From assembly GCA_036417435.1 (NCBI GenBank), contig CM070899.1, forward strand, positions 5,771,001 through 5,835,000: a stretch of 64,000 nt of DNA, given 5' to 3'. The translations under genes were made by a program, and so were the position numbers. The DNA comes from Inia geoffrensis. Lineage: Eukaryota > Chordata > Mammalia > Artiodactyla > Iniidae. The stretch's first letter is position 1. Each line of letters starts with the position of its first letter. Below the pieces are notes generated by a model, which saw only the letters and a program-made list of their open reading frames with translations, searched no databases and was not told the origin of the DNA. Of this stretch, positions 1 through 12,867 are shown piece by piece.

Positions 1-144
1 GGGCCTGGGTACCTTGCTCACTCTCCAGGAGGGGGTGAGCTGGACGCCTCCCCTCCCTGGATGGCTGGCGGCGGGCGGGGGCGGGGAGCAGGGAGGCAGG
101 AGACCGTAGGTTAGGGATGAAGAGCTCAGCTCTGAGAGGGTCAG

Positions 145-335
145 CCCTGAACTCAAGGTCTTAGATCCACCAGCTACCATTCTGGGTGATGTGGGCCCTT
201 GACACGCCCGCCCCCCCTCCCGGGGCCTTAGTTTCCCCGTCTGGAAAGTAGGGCAATGATGGTGCATCCCTTGTAGGCCTGAGTAATTCGTGTGATGTGT
301 TTGGCAGAGTGCCTGGCACGTAGCAAGTGCTGAGC
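145..335 (+). repeat. MIR-like SINE fossil
   Basis: The stretch carries the MIR core in the right order: a 'cctTAGTTTCCCCgTCTGgAAA' like block, then a 'gcctGGCACgTAGcAAGTGCTgAg' like 3' end. Divergence is high. Boundaries are approximate. Confidence 0.65.
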
Positions 336-1734
336 AGACTTTGGCAGTGGCCGTGACGGCTGTGAGTGAGCCTTCCCCGCAGTCGGTGCTCAGGAAAAGA
401 CCAGCTTCCTTTTGCAGTAGCACCCAGTTTAAGCCGGGAGGGTGCGGGGTCCCTTGCCGCGCCCCTTCCGATCTCCCGGGACCCTCTATAGAGTTGCCCC
501 GTTGCAGCCCACAGGTGCCTTCCCTTGCCTTGGGGTGGGGGGCCACCAGTGTGCCCCTCCTGCATCATGATGCCTCTTCTTTGGGGTCCCCCTGCTCTGC
601 TGGAGGCCTGTTTGTGTTTGTCGCTGTTCCAGTATCTGTTCTGCTCGGGTCCAGTTCTGTTAATAGAAGAGGAGACAATGCTTATGAAGCAGCAGGGGCC
701 GGCGAGTGGGGGGGGCATGGGGGTGCCGCTGGCGTCCTGCTGGGCTCCCACGTCCATCACACGGCAGGAGGAGGTGGCAGCCTGCCCACACCCAGCCTGG
801 GCACGTACCGCCCTCTCTCCCAGGGCTGCATAAATCATGGGGACACACTGCCCCTGGGTCTGTGCACGTGGAGCTCGTTACCCGTCTGATTTTTAGGCCT
901 CCTTGTGCTGGTCCCATGTTAGTGCCACTCAGGTTTTGGGTCATCTCTGGTAGAGGGTCCTAGGTGGCCCGGCTTGGGTGAGGGGGACTGACGTTCCTCC
1001 CCCTCAGCACAGTGCAGGGCATTGTGTGCCAGAGGGGTGCCCGGCCTGGCGCCCCCCCGCCGGGGGTCAGCTCTCCTTCCCCCACGTGCATGCTCCACGT
1101 CCTGGGAGATCCTCTGAGAGCCTGAGTCCCGGGCTCTGGTCGCAGTGGAGGAGGGGACCACTGCAAGGAAGGGGATGGCACGTCCAAGTGTCCTGGACAG
1201 GAGCAGAGGCATTGCACTGTTGGCAGGTGTGGGAGGGACTCATTGCTGTTCATGCCTCTTCCCGGGGCTCCCGGAGGCCTGTGGCGCCTGGCGTGGCCCT
1301 TCCCGGCTGACTTTTCAAAACCATCCACTGCCCGCTCCCCTGCAGGTCTGGGGAACGCCGAGGGAGTCCCAGCCCAGCCCTGTAGTGGGACTCAGCCACC
1401 TTCCCTCCTTCAATTTCCTTCTCCCCTCCAGGCCCCTCTGTCTCCATGTTCAGGGACCTTGGCCCTGTAGCTGGTCTCTGGGGCTGGGCTTTTCTTGTGA
1501 CTGCCCCTGGGCTTTAACTCCCGGGCTTTCAGTGGGACGGAGTGGTGTGCTAAAGCCGTGCTCTGCTGTGTTGTGCAGGCTTGTTGTGTGGCCCCTCCCC
1601 CTTTTGCAGTCTTGTTTGCCTCGGCTGGCAGGCAGGTGTCTGTACCATGTGAGATGCTCTCGGTGGGGCATGGAGCTGTGTCTGGGCCTGCAGGCAGACG
1701 ATCTGGGCACACATCCTGTGCCCTCATTTGTGGA

Positions 1735-1865
1735 GTACACTTGGTCAGTGGTGGATTCTCTCTGAGCCTCAGTTTCTTTGTTGGTTAGATGGGAGAACTT
1801 AATGTAAGCTGGTCCATGAGGCTGTTGGGAGGCTCAAACGAAGTGATGGGGCAAATGAGTTTTGT
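1735..1865 (+). repeat. MIR-like SINE fossil
   Basis: The segment shows the MIR string GAGCCTCAGTTTCTTTGTTG followed by AGATGGGA and a diverged 3' half. Edges are estimated by eye. Confidence 0.55.
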
Positions 1866-2818
1866 GTCTGTAAATAAACCTTAATAGGATGGACATCCCA
1901 GCTTCATGTAATCAGTGGGCACGTCTGCCGCCTGCCCTGAGATGGTGAGCCGCCAAGGGCGGGAGCTACAGGTGCTGCATCCCTGAGTGAGGCCCAGGGT
2001 GGGGAGTGGTGCGCCTCTGTCTTAGGACCCCCGTCCCCCTCTGCAGCCCCCCCCTTATCCCTGCCCGCCCAGGCCCACCCCCATATCTTGGGCGTGGGTT
2101 GCAGGGAGGCCCCCATCAGCTGAGTGTCACGGGTCAGCTCTCCCTTGGTGATGTTGTATCTGACCTGTCAGGTCCTGTGACTACACAGCCTCTCAGCCCA
2201 GTAGCTGTGAGAGGACTGCAGACTGGCTGGGAGGAGGGGAGGGGTGGCAGGAGTTAACGCAGTGCCTGGGGACCAGGGTCCCCAAGCGGCTGTGCTTTAG
2301 CCTGAGCTGGCTGTCATTGGTAAACCCAGCTGGGGGACAGTGTGATCAGTGGCCCGTGACTAAGCTCCGAGAGCGGCCGCTTGGCTGCGTGCTCAGAGGC
2401 CTGAGGCCACCTGGGGAGGGTCCGTTTCCCATCTTCTTTGGGGCTGGTTGTCCCCGGTGGCCGCTGCTCCCGCCCATATTCCTGGCAGTTCCAGAGCATT
2501 CCGGGGACAAGCACACTTTCCTCACAGACTGTTTTCTCCTGCATCTGCCCCCACCTACTCCCCATCCTCCATCCAGTCGCCCTGTAAACCCATGCAGTCT
2601 GTCCCGAAGGTCTCAGATTGGCTGCATGCCCATCTTTCTGTAAAGACAGTTTAATTTGGAGCGTCCCCGAGGGGGCTCGACAGGCTAGACATTGTTCCTG
2701 GTATCGGGAGATGAGCCTGGATGAGCCACCAGCCAGCTCCCCCTGCCTTAGTTTCCTGACAGCTTTAACCGGCCACTTCCCACCGTCAGGATCCACGCCA
2801 GGCACCATGCAGGGAGAT

Positions 2819-2893
2819 GCACACACATGACCTGAGAGACGCACACACATGACCTGAGAGACGCACACACATGACCTGAGAGACGCACACACA
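2819..2893. repeat. 22-bp tandem repeat, about 3.4 copies
   Basis: Three perfect copies of the 22-nt unit GCACACACATGACCTGAGAGAC are followed by a partial fourth copy. The unit holds a short CA run, so it may have grown from a dinucleotide repeat. Confidence 0.95.
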
Positions 2894-3364
2894 GGTTGGC
2901 CGAGTCCCTGCCCTCAGGGAGCTCACAGTCAGACGGTGGAAGCTGATTCGGGGCAAAGGTGACACAATGAGACAAGAACCAAAGAGAGCTTGCAGCTCTG
3001 GTGCCGGTAGCTGGAGAGCACGCAGCCCCAGCGGGGCAATTCTAGAAGGCTCTGTGGAGGAAGGGGGGGGCCTCAAAAAGTGGTGACTTGTGCCTGCTGA
3101 ACTCGACGCTGGGATGCACACGTCTGCCCAGCTGCCAGGGGGTGTGTCCCGGGGTGAGCCGGGTCCTGCTCCCCTTTTCCAGCCATGCCAGCCAGGGGTG
3201 TGGGGGGGCAGGCGGGGCCAACACCGGCCAGAGGAGGCGTTTTCCCGGGTGAGAGGACCAGAAAGCAGTGAGCAGGCGGCATGCGGAGCTTAAAAGGCCT
3301 GCAGCCGGCTAACTCCTTCTCTTCAAAGAACAAAGGACGAGACAGAAAACTTTTCTCATACGTG

Positions 3365-3640
3365 CTAATGGGAGACGGAGCCTGCCATGCACGCTAATGG
3401 GAGTGTGAATGGGGCCAGCCCCTATGGAGGGCAGTTTGGTGACTTAGAAAATTGCAGAGGCATGTCCCCTTTGGCCCAGCAATCCCACTGCCGGGAATTT
3501 ATCCTACAGCGGACAGCACGCGTGCAGATGGGGCACTCCCAGGCCCTGATGGCGGCTGTGCTTGTGATGGTTGAGATTGGAGACAGCCCAGGGGTCCACT
3601 GCCTAGGACTGGTGCCTGCCATCCCCCCACCCCCTGCCCT
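3365..3640 (-). mobile_element. L1 3'-end fragment (antisense)
   Basis: The order of blocks (GGGAGTGTGAATGG, GAGGGCAGTTTGGTGAC, CCAGCAATCCCACTGC, GGAATTTATCCTACAG) matches the reverse complement of the 3' part of old mammalian L1 elements. It is too short and too mutated to code for anything. The subfamily cannot be named by eye. Confidence 0.75.
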
Positions 3641-4429
3641 GTGCACCATGGGAGCCATGCTCAGAGGGAAGGCGGGACTCGGCCATCCCAGTCTGGCGTG
3701 TCCCCAGGAGTTGCAGAGCCCACCTGCTCCCTCGTGTGCCATTCACAGGACCCCTTTCCCTTGGAGAGGCGTGCTGGGGCTGCTGGCGCATGGAGGCCAG
3801 GGCAGCCCATGGGAGGGGATGATTTCTGCCTGCCTGCTGGGAAGCACTGCTCTGTGCCTTCTGCCAGCACTGGGGGAGTGTGGTGCCTGGCATCTCCCTG
3901 CCTGCTCTGTCGCCCTCCCCATTTCGTCCCGGTGTCTTACAGATACAGATACAGGCCACTTCATCACCCCGTGGTTCTGCCTCCTCCCCTGGCGGCAATA
4001 CACCTGCCTGAGGTCCTCTTGATGGCCCAGCTGTGCCCTAGGCCGCCTGTGCCTGAGGGCCAGGGACCAGGAGGCAGTCAGGGCAGGGGCGAGCGAGGCG
4101 TGGCTTGGGCCAGTTCCCGAGTGTCCTGCCCACAGCCCCTGCTGGGTCCCGACAGGATGAGCGATTGGCTTGAAGGGGCTGCTGGCCACGCCATGCCATC
4201 TGGCAGGGCTATTGTGGACCACACAAAGGATGGAGCATGGCAGGGCAGGGGCCAGCCGAGCAGTGGACAGAGGAGCGGGAGGGAGGACGCCAGCCTCCCA
4301 GCGCACACCCTGCCGGCGGGAGCCGGCCCGTTTCTTCCTGCCGTGGCCGCGACTTCAGAGCAGAGACCTGGTTTGTCACTTCGTGGGGCGCCGAGGGGCG
4401 ATTTCTCACCGTGCCCCCCCTGAATCTTT

Positions 4430-4612
4430 GGCTAGAATGCTTTAAACAACTCTGGTTCTGAGCTGATTTATTGCTCTGCTAAGATGCAAAGGCAGTTTTT
4501 ATGTACTAGGTAATTAAGTGGCATTATAGATGGCTCGAGAGTAAGTGGCTGCTGTTTTAATAATTAAAATAAATGACCCCTTGACTGCTTCCCAGCTCAA
4601 TACTTTTTCCTC
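4430..4612. promoter_or_regulatory. AT-rich island, candidate conserved non-coding element
   Basis: About 180 bp of AT-rich, non-repetitive sequence sits abruptly inside GC-rich intron. It holds TAATTA-type homeodomain cores (GGTAATTAAG near 4510 and AATAATTAAAATAAAT near 4560). No repeat family is recognisable. Function is inference only. Confidence 0.3.
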
Positions 4613-4639
4613 AGTGTCGAGACCCTGGAGAGAGGCAGG

Positions 4640-4740
4640 GCACGTGTGTGGGTGCATCCCCATGTGAACGTGTGTACGTGGGGGTGTGTGCGTACGTGCA
4701 CACGTGCGAGCTCACGTGTGTGAGTGTGAGGTGTGCAGGA
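4640..4740. repeat. GT-rich alternating tract with three CACGTG boxes
   Basis: The tract alternates purine and pyrimidine over most of its length. CACGTG occurs at 4641, 4701 and 4713. CACACGTG at 4699-4706 and CACGTGTG at 4713-4720 form an inverted pair with a 6-nt spacer. It could be Z-DNA prone and could bind bHLH factors; neither is shown. Confidence 0.7.
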
Positions 4741-7599
4741 GGAGAAGTAGGTGGCTCCTTCGCGATGTCTGGTCTCCAGCACAGCCCTTGGGGAGCATGT
4801 GTCACTCGGGCCAGGCGGCGCGCTGTCCTGGATAAACCTCTCTTCCACTTGCGAAGCCAGGCTGACACGGGGTGGGCGCTGGACGTCACCCCGCCCCTGT
4901 GAGGCCGCCCTGATTCAGACCCCAGCTCTCGTGCCCTCTGGCTGTGGTCAGGCTGCCCCCTTGGAGGCTCAGTTTCAGTTCCCGTATGACGTGGTGACAG
5001 TCCCCGTCTCTGTACCGGGTGCCAGGCACCCAGGGGCATGTTAGCTCTCCTCTGAGGATTGAGAGGCAGTGAGCTCCAGCTGTGTGTGGCACTGGGTTGG
5101 AGTGGCCACCGCCCTTGAGACCTGAGTGAGCAGTAGGCTTGCCAGAGGGGTGCAAGGTCATGGGCAGCAGAGGCAAAATGGGGAGCAGGATTTGTGGCCG
5201 GGGAGGGACCTCGGCCCTGGCTGGCTGGATCGTCTGTCCCTCCGAACATCTGCTGCCTGCTGGGGGCTGCACAAGTCCGGGGGGCAGCGGGCCAGCCTGC
5301 TGGGGGACGTCATTGTCTTCTGCCCCAGACTGTGCTTTTGTTTTGTGGGAGGGTGGCCTTCCCCCAAAGACGTGGGCCATGGTGAAACACACAGGCACCT
5401 CCGTGGGGCTGACCCTTGGCTGGCTGCCCGCCGGGCATTTCTGACGGAGGATGGCATTGAAGGAAGCCAGAGGCCCAGTGGGCAGCTCTGCACCGAGGTC
5501 ATCACGTGCGTGGCCGGAGAGGGGAAGGAGGGGACGTACACGTCGCTGCGGGTCAGGCCTCCCCACGTCCTGTGTCCTGCGGAATTGAGTTTAATTGAAT
5601 CTATCCGGCTCTGCAGCAGAGGTGCTTCTTTCACAGCTGGGAGAGTGACAACTCAGGGGCCCAAGTCACAAGGCGGGGCCGGGCGCGAAGCTCCCTTCCT
5701 CCTGCCCTCCCTCCTGGCCCCCGATCCTTGGCCCGTCCTCCCACTGAAGTGTCCTAGGCCACAGTGCGTGCAGGCACGGTGCTGGGAGCTCATGGGTGGA
5801 ATGTGACTGGGCCGAGCCGGGCCCCCAGGCAGAGGCGGCCCTGGCGCAGCCTGGCCCTCGGAGAGCGTGTGCTGCCCTGTCTGCGGGTGCCTCCCTCTGG
5901 CCCCCTCCCCTTTGCTGCTTCGAGCTCCCAGGGCAAACCCTTGTGCTCAGAGTCTGCCTCCAGGGCCTGGCACGGTGGGGGGCACCCACCGAGCGTCATC
6001 TGGGCCTGGGTCTGCCCATCGGGGCACAGCTCTGTGGTTCGAAGCCCCTCTTCCTCTGCCCCTCTGACCCTGCCGCTCTGGGAGGCCCCAGCGGCCCCCC
6101 GGCACGTCTTTCCCCAGGGCGCGAGTGTCTTTTCAAGCCGGGTAAATGGAGTGATGCCAGTGGGGTTTGGTTGCCAGAGGAGCTCGCCCAGGCTCAGGCG
6201 GTCCCAGCGTTCACATCCAGACACGTCTAGGCTTAATGTTGCCTGTCGCAGCAGGGGCAGCCATGGGAAGGCCACCCTTGGGTGCTCTTGCTTCCTAAGG
6301 GACCCTGGAGCTGTGGGGGACATCACTCCGGACAGGCACAGCCTCCTGAGGCTGCCCCATGAGCACCCCTCCCCACAGGGCCGCAGGCTGGGGTCCTACT
6401 TCTTGTGGGCAGAGCTGAGGTACCTGCAGACCCGGGAGGGAGAGCGTGGCGTGGGGTGGACTCGGACGGGGCCTGTCTGCGCTGTGGCTCCCTGAGGACC
6501 TGCTGCCGCCTGTCCCCACCCCCCACCGCCCCGCCGCCTGTGTAACCCCTGCATTTTGGAGCCTGGGGACTGAAGACGGTCCTGAAAACCCAGGAGCTTG
6601 CCCGGCACCAGGCAGGGGGTGTGAAATAAGCCTTGCTTCTTCCCCTCGCTCCCCTTGGAGCCCGGGAGAAGGGCCGGTGCCGCGTGAGGCTTCTCTCCTG
6701 CGGTGGGATGGGCTCCGGCCCAGGCTGCGTTTGGGCCTTGGGGTAGGAGGAACTCGTGAGAAGCAGAGAACCACGTCAGAGATGTTCTGGTCCAGCCCAC
6801 CGTACAGGCTGGGACCACACAGTGAGGGGTGGCAGGCCAGGGCTCCACCTGGCCCGGCGCAGAGAGGCCATTGATGCCCCCACATGGTGCCCTCCAGGGG
6901 CAGTGCCACCTGATAGTGCCTGCACGTGAGTGAATTGCCCAGGCTGGACGGAGGGCACTGGCCTGTGGCTGCAGCCAGTCCCCTGGTGCAGCTGGAATCC
7001 CCCCAACGCTGTGGGGGTCAGTGGGCGGGCCCTGGCTTCTCATCCTGGCTCTGCGACTCCCCTAGAGGCTGGACCCCTCTCTGGATCTTGGTTCCCTGCA
7101 GAAGGGATTTCTCAGGCTCCCGCGGGCTCCGGCGTCGGGGCAGAGCTGGGCAGTGGCTGTTAATTAACCAAACTGCGCCCTTGGGGGTGTGCGACCGGCA
7201 CAGGGACTCTCTCAACTGGGAGTTTTCTTGCATGTGTGACCTCTCTCTAGGCCGTCGACCCACCTGGGCAGAGGAGCATGCTTTGAATAGCTGACTCCCT
7301 CCAGGGCCCTCTGAGAGGGAGTGTCTCCTTTGCACCCTTACTCAGTGGCATGGGAATGTCCGCGGGGAAAGGGCAGGACCCACTGGACATTACCGAGCCC
7401 CCTCCCTGCCTCTCCAAAGTGAGCTTGGTGCCGTGGCCTCATGGGGCTGCTCTGAGAGTCAAGATGGGGAGTGCTGAGGGCCTGTGCAGCGCCTGGCCTG
7501 CTGCAGTGGAGGGCTCTAGAATTGCTCCATGAGGGCATTGTCATTCCCCTGCCTGCCCCTGTGCTTTTATTCAAGGCGATTTTGCCAGCACTGCTGCCT

Positions 7600-7690
7600 T
7601 CCAGTGATCTCACCACATGTGTGATCATCACCATTTCCCGGATGGGAAACTGAGACTCAGAGGGTTCATCCCAGGATCTCCCAGTCCAGA
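7600..7690 (-). repeat. MIR-like fragment (antisense)
   Basis: The string CCATTTCCCGGATGGGAAACTGAGACTCAGAGGG is the antisense MIR core, diverged. Edges are approximate. Confidence 0.5.
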
Positions 7691-8068
7691 CCCTCCCACC
7701 TGCCCTGCCCCTGTGCTGGTCTGAAGACCCCTCTGTTGGCCGAGACAAGTGGGCAGCCTTGGGTGGCAACCACTCAGAGGCAGCTCTGGCCCAAGAGCTC
7801 CTGGGTCTCGTCCCTTGTGTCCGGGGCACGTCTGCCCCGGGGAGGCAGCTGGTGTGAGCCAGTTCCGACAAGGAGAGGAATTCCGTGGCTGCGCAGGGCG
7901 TGGAATGAGGCCCAGGCGCAGATTTGATTGATTTGATTTCTAAGGGGATACCTATTCGTTAGAGAAGCAGGAAGATTTGGAAAAGTGGAAAGAAAAGCAA
8001 AACATGTTTAGCCCAGTCCCCACCTCCCCCTGCTCTGAAGATCTCCCACTACGATGGCAGTGTTTTAT

Positions 8069-8102
8069 CCCCGCCCCCCACCCCCCCACCCCCCCGCCCC
8101 GT
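8069..8102. repeat. C-run tract
   Basis: Successive runs of 4 to 7 C separated by single G or A fill this stretch. The - strand could form a G-quadruplex and the + strand an i-motif. Confidence 0.8.
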
Positions 8103-11100
8103 GCAGGCGTGTTTTGGCTGCTGGTTATCTCGCTGTGTGTTTAGTGTGGAATCCAGCTTTTTTCCCTCAACGTTGCATCAGACGTGCTTTTCCTCTTGGT
8201 CTTCGTAAACCTTGCTAGTGTCTATACAACACCCCTTCAAGTGAGTTAACCAGAATTTACGTGAGTGGCGCTCTGTTGTTGGAAAGCATAGGTGGTTTCC
8301 TGACGTGTTGGCAGCTACGTTTCCTGCACGCAGTGCTTTAGGTCAGCCTGGGAGGAGGGCTGTCGGTTTGGGGGCTGTGACAGGGACTCCAAGGCCCCTC
8401 CGTGGACAACGCTCTGGGCAGCAAGGCAGGGTGACGCCCGGGATGGCTCATGGCTCACGTCGGAGGTGATGTGTGTGGCTGCAAGTTGCTTGGCATGTCC
8501 CATTCTTGCCCTTAAACATCCCTAAGAGAGAATGTGTTAGTTTCCTAGGGCTGTCTCATCACTTGGTCATTCCTTCTCTGTAGGTGGGCTGTCCTTCCCC
8601 TGAACCATGTGAGAGAAGTTGGGGCTAACACACCCCTTCAGCCTCAACACTCCAGCGTGCGTTTCCTAGGATCGAGGACTTTCACTTAGGTGGTGACAGT
8701 ACGGTGGCAGTGTCGGGAGGTTGAAGACTGGCGCGCTGCGCGTCCCAGCACGGTGTTTTAGAGCAGTTGCTTTCTGATCGGGGATCCAGTGCAGGATCAC
8801 ACACTCCCTTTAGCCTTCCTTCATTCGGAAAGTCTCCTCCATCCGCCTTTGACATGTCATCTACGTTTTGAAGACCACAGGCCAGCCCCGCATTTGGCTC
8901 ACGGTTGGGTGCAGGCTGTGTGTTTGGGGCAGGAACGGCCCCGGGGGGATGCTGTGCTGTCGGCCTGTCCTGCCAGGAGGTACCTGGTGTGGCCCATCTT
9001 GGGAGCAGGCTTCCATCTGTTGGGTCAGGAGGTCTCCCCACTGTGAGGTTAGTACATATAACTTTGTAATTAATAAGTAACTTGTGGGAGGCACTTTGAG
9101 GTCACACAGGTGTCTTGATCCTCACCGGGCGCTCACAAGGCTTGCGTCCATTGGCACTGCTCTGGCGGTGGTAATGATGACTTGCTAACTTCTCTGTCCG
9201 TCTGCACCCAGCAGCTGGAATTCTGCCGTGAGGGGCCTTCCCCTTCTTCCTCATTGGGCTGTGTGGGTGGACGTGTCTTTTATCAGTGTGGATTCTTATT
9301 TTATCCAACATGATTGTAATCTCTGGCTCTCATTGTCATTGTCATTGTCACCTTGCCCGGCACAAAGAGCTGGCTAGATGCTGGGGAGGAGAAGGGAGTT
9401 GGATTTGACATGTGTCCACTGTAGGGCCTGGGGGCCAGGATGGCCTGTGACCTCAGGCAAGTTGGTGAGTACCTCGGGGTCCCTCGTTACCCGGATGTTA
9501 GCAAGAGAGGTTGGGCTGACCTTGAAGGCCCTTTTGCTCCCTTTGGGGTCCCCTTCCAGGCCTTGTGCTGTCCCCCTGCTGAGACTGGGAGTTGGCTGTG
9601 GGGCAGTTCCTGGTGGCCAGCTGTCACCTGTCGTCTGTGGGCGTGATGACGCAGAGGGAGGCTCCTTGGTCCCGCCCACCTCACTTCCCCGTGGTGCTCC
9701 TCCAGCAGGGCCCTTCCTCTGCAGGACTGAGGTCTGTTTATTCTTGTTAGTAACCAAACGCTGACCTCATCCTGGCACCAGCTCTCCTGACCTTTGGGTC
9801 TGTTAGCGTTCATATCTTTCTTAAAGAAACACAGCTGCGTGGGCTGGCGGAGTGCTACAGTGATGGCCCATACCCACTGTGCCCACCACGCCCACCTGTG
9901 CCCACCTGTGCTCACCAGGCCAGAAGGGCCCTTGGAGGCTTCCAACTCCCTCATTGTGCAGAGACGTGTTCTGGGGCCCAGAGAAGGGAGGGGACCTGCC
10001 CAGGGTCACACAGCAAGTGATGGCAGGGCCCGGCCCCTGGTGCATCGAATCCACTCCCCTCACTTCGGGTGCCCACCCGCCCTTTCCAATGCCGAGCCTC
10101 ACCGTCCCCTCTCAGAGCCTGGGCTGGGCGTTTGATGCCAGGGAGAGGGCTGATGTTTCCTGCTCTGTGTAGTGTACAGGAATGTGAGGGTTGCCAGCCT
10201 TTTCCGGGTGCTGTCTTGCTGTGTGACACAGCCCTGCAAGAACTTGCAAAGGGGCTTGAGGGGCGGGCACTCTCCAGTAAGCAGCACCCTGCAGCCCAGG
10301 ACCCAGCGCATCCCGGGGGAGTGCCTCGCCTGCCAGCTTGGGCAGGGACTGGGGGTCTCCCCGGCAGCCGAGCCTCGGCCAGAGGTGCCGTGGAGGAGCT
10401 GCTGTGTGGGGACAATCACAGTCACCTTCGGCTGCGGGGGAGGGAGTGAGGACATGGGGGGAGGGGGAGTTCCGGCGGGAAACCGGGGGGGTCAGATCCG
10501 TGCAGCGACCGGAACAGGATGTCTCCAGCAGTCATGGGTGGTGGGAGGAGGGTCTGTCTGCAGGGGCTCTGCGCGCAGTCACAGAGCAGCCCAGCGGGCC
10601 ACCCTGAGAAGCAGGCCTGCCTCTGCAGGTGGCGAGGCCGAGGCCCTAGGGAAATCCCTTGCTCAAGTGCCACATGGGGATGCGAACTCTGAGCTTGTGC
10701 TTGTTGAGGCTCTGGAAGGATCTGTGAGGAGATTGTCTCCACCCCCCCCACCACACCCCTCGCCCCAGTTCCAGGCTGCAGGGGCCTGGCCTGTGTGTTC
10801 CAGAGTCCTCCCCGCAGCCCAGTGAGGAGAAGCATCATTCCTCCCATTATGAGGACGCAGAGGCTCAGAGATGTTTAGTCACTAATGTGAGGTCGCAGGG
10901 CAGGTCCCTCTCCCGTGGAGGATCACACCCCCGGCACATCCTTAGCGGCCTGGGGTGACCAAGTGTGTGGCGAGTAGGATGTTGAGCTCCAGGCTTGCCA
11001 GTCCCATTGTGAACCACTGACTGAGGTCACGGTGGGAAGTGGAGGGTTTTCCAAGCCCTGCCCAAGGTGAGCAGGTGACCTTTGAGTCCTGGAAACTTGT

Positions 11101-12675
11101 GCACCCTCTCCCTCGTGCGGATAGCTGTGGGTCCAAAGGGCAATTTCAACTCAGTTTACTGGGTGAAAGGCAGCCCGGGGCCGCAGGGTCATTCAGAGAG
11201 CTGAGCCGATGAGCGATGGCAGGACCGGAGTGCACCTGGGGTGACGCGTGAATCCTAAACACCCAGAGGCCCCCAACAGCACCAACACCTGCAACGCCGT
11301 GGCCCTTCTCTGGAAGGGTGTTGTGCAGGGAGCAGGCCCTTCCTTTTGGGAGGCTCGGGGAACCTGTTCTTTCTTCTTGGTTCCCAGGGCACACTGAGGC
11401 TTGGGCGGGGATGCCCCTGTCCAGCAAATGCAGCTGGTCCGGACCTGCCGACCCCACGCCCAGGCCCTCTCTGCTGCGTGGTGGGGATTGGGGCGGTGCC
11501 CGTCTCCTCGCTGCCAGCTGGGCCAGTCCATGCCTCCCTGGAGCCAGCCTCGAGAAGGCCCCCACGATGACCTGGGGTGGACACGCAGGTCTGTGAGCTT
11601 TCTCAGAGCGGTTGGGTCACACAGCAAGCTCACGGCACCCCCAGGCAGCAGCCCAGGTCCTGCCCATCTGCCCTGGATCCCGGAGGGGACCCCTCCATTC
11701 TCCTGGCGTGGGAGCCATCTGGGCACAGGCTCCTCTGGCCTGGGAGAGCTTTGTCCTTCCTCTCCCTGAGTCTCACACCTGGACCCCCAGCTTCGGGGTT
11801 TGCCCCACATTGCAGCATTCAAATCAGACCCCCGGGTGACCTGTGACCACGGACGTCCTCCCTGGTCTCCCTCAGCCTGGGCTTCTCATTGCCACATGGG
11901 CCTGGGGCCCGGTTAGTGCTGGCTTGGGCCATTTCTCCTCTTGCCACGTTCCTTTCCTCGTTTCTAGACCCACCTTTCTGCCTGCATTTGGCTCGGACTG
12001 TCTCTTTGAGACCTGTTTCCCAGGGGGCTTTGAACTGGGGTGGGGGGCAACTTGCTGGGAGGCCGGAGGCTGAACCTGGACTCACCTGCTCGCTCATTCC
12101 CTCCCTCCCTCCCTCTAGGCTGCCTGCTGTGCATCCATGAACACAGGGCTGGGCGCTGGCTGTCAGTCACTAGGGTCTGTCCAGCCCCAGTGGTCCAGGC
12201 ACACAGGACCCTCACCCGCCCCAGGACCCTGTTTACGGTGGGGAGGTCTTCCCTGCGGTGTATGGAACCAGCCTTGGTTTGTTCCCCCATGACAGCCAGC
12301 TCAGTGGTCCCTGTACTCCATGCTCTACAAAAATCTCAACTTAAAATAGAGAAGGGGGCATTTGCTTTATGAACAAACAATACCACCTTTGCTTCAGATA
12401 ACCTCCGAGTGTGACATTCCTAAATTGGCTTCACTTTTAAAAGTTTGTGGTGATGCACCAGCCTTTGCTAGATTTGAAAGGGAGGCAAATGCAGGGGGCT
12501 CGGGTGGGCCAGGCCCCAGGTGGGCAGTCGTGCAGTGGAGGTGAGTGTGGCCTGATTCCCGCCATCCCCATGGTGGCCTGATGCTGGTGTGCCCTCAGCG
12601 GGCAGCGTGGAAGCCTCAGCCCGCCTTTCTTTCCCATCAAGGTCATGCCACTGGAGTGTGGGCAGTGGAGAGGTT

Positions 12676-12862
12676 GGGGCTGGTTTTTATTGAGCATCTA
12701 CTAAGGAAGTGCCAGGCACGATGCCAGGGGCTTTTAGAGCTGCTACCTTTCCTAGTCCTCACAGCAGCCTTCCAGGGTTGGTGTTTTAAATCTCATTTTT
12801 AAATGAAACTGAGGTTCAGAGTGGCTAGGCAAGTCACCTGAAGTCACACAGCTGCAGCGTTT
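12676..12862 (-). repeat. MIR element (antisense)
   Basis: The block order is that of an antisense MIR: TTTTTATTGAGCATCTACTA, GTGCCAGGCACGATGCCAGG, CTAGTCCTCACAGCAGCC, GAAACTGAGGTTCAGAG, then AAGTCACACAGCTG. It is the best preserved MIR in the window. Confidence 0.85.
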
Positions 12863-12867
12863 AGTTC

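Noticed and set aside
1872..1880. AATAAA-type signal in intron 1
   Set aside because: It stands alone at the end of a MIR fossil, with no transcript evidence and no GT-rich element placed properly.
2819..2893. Regularly repeated units that might suggest a CRISPR array
   Set aside because: The repeats are directly tandem with no spacers, and the DNA is a mammalian intron.
3641..4423. 260-codon open frame on + in intron 1
   Set aside because: High GC content lengthens chance frames. It partly abuts an L1 relic and has no recognisable protein.
5764..6495. 243-codon open frame on +
   Set aside because: Overlaps frames on the other strand of similar length; no homology recognised, no splice or start context that favours it.
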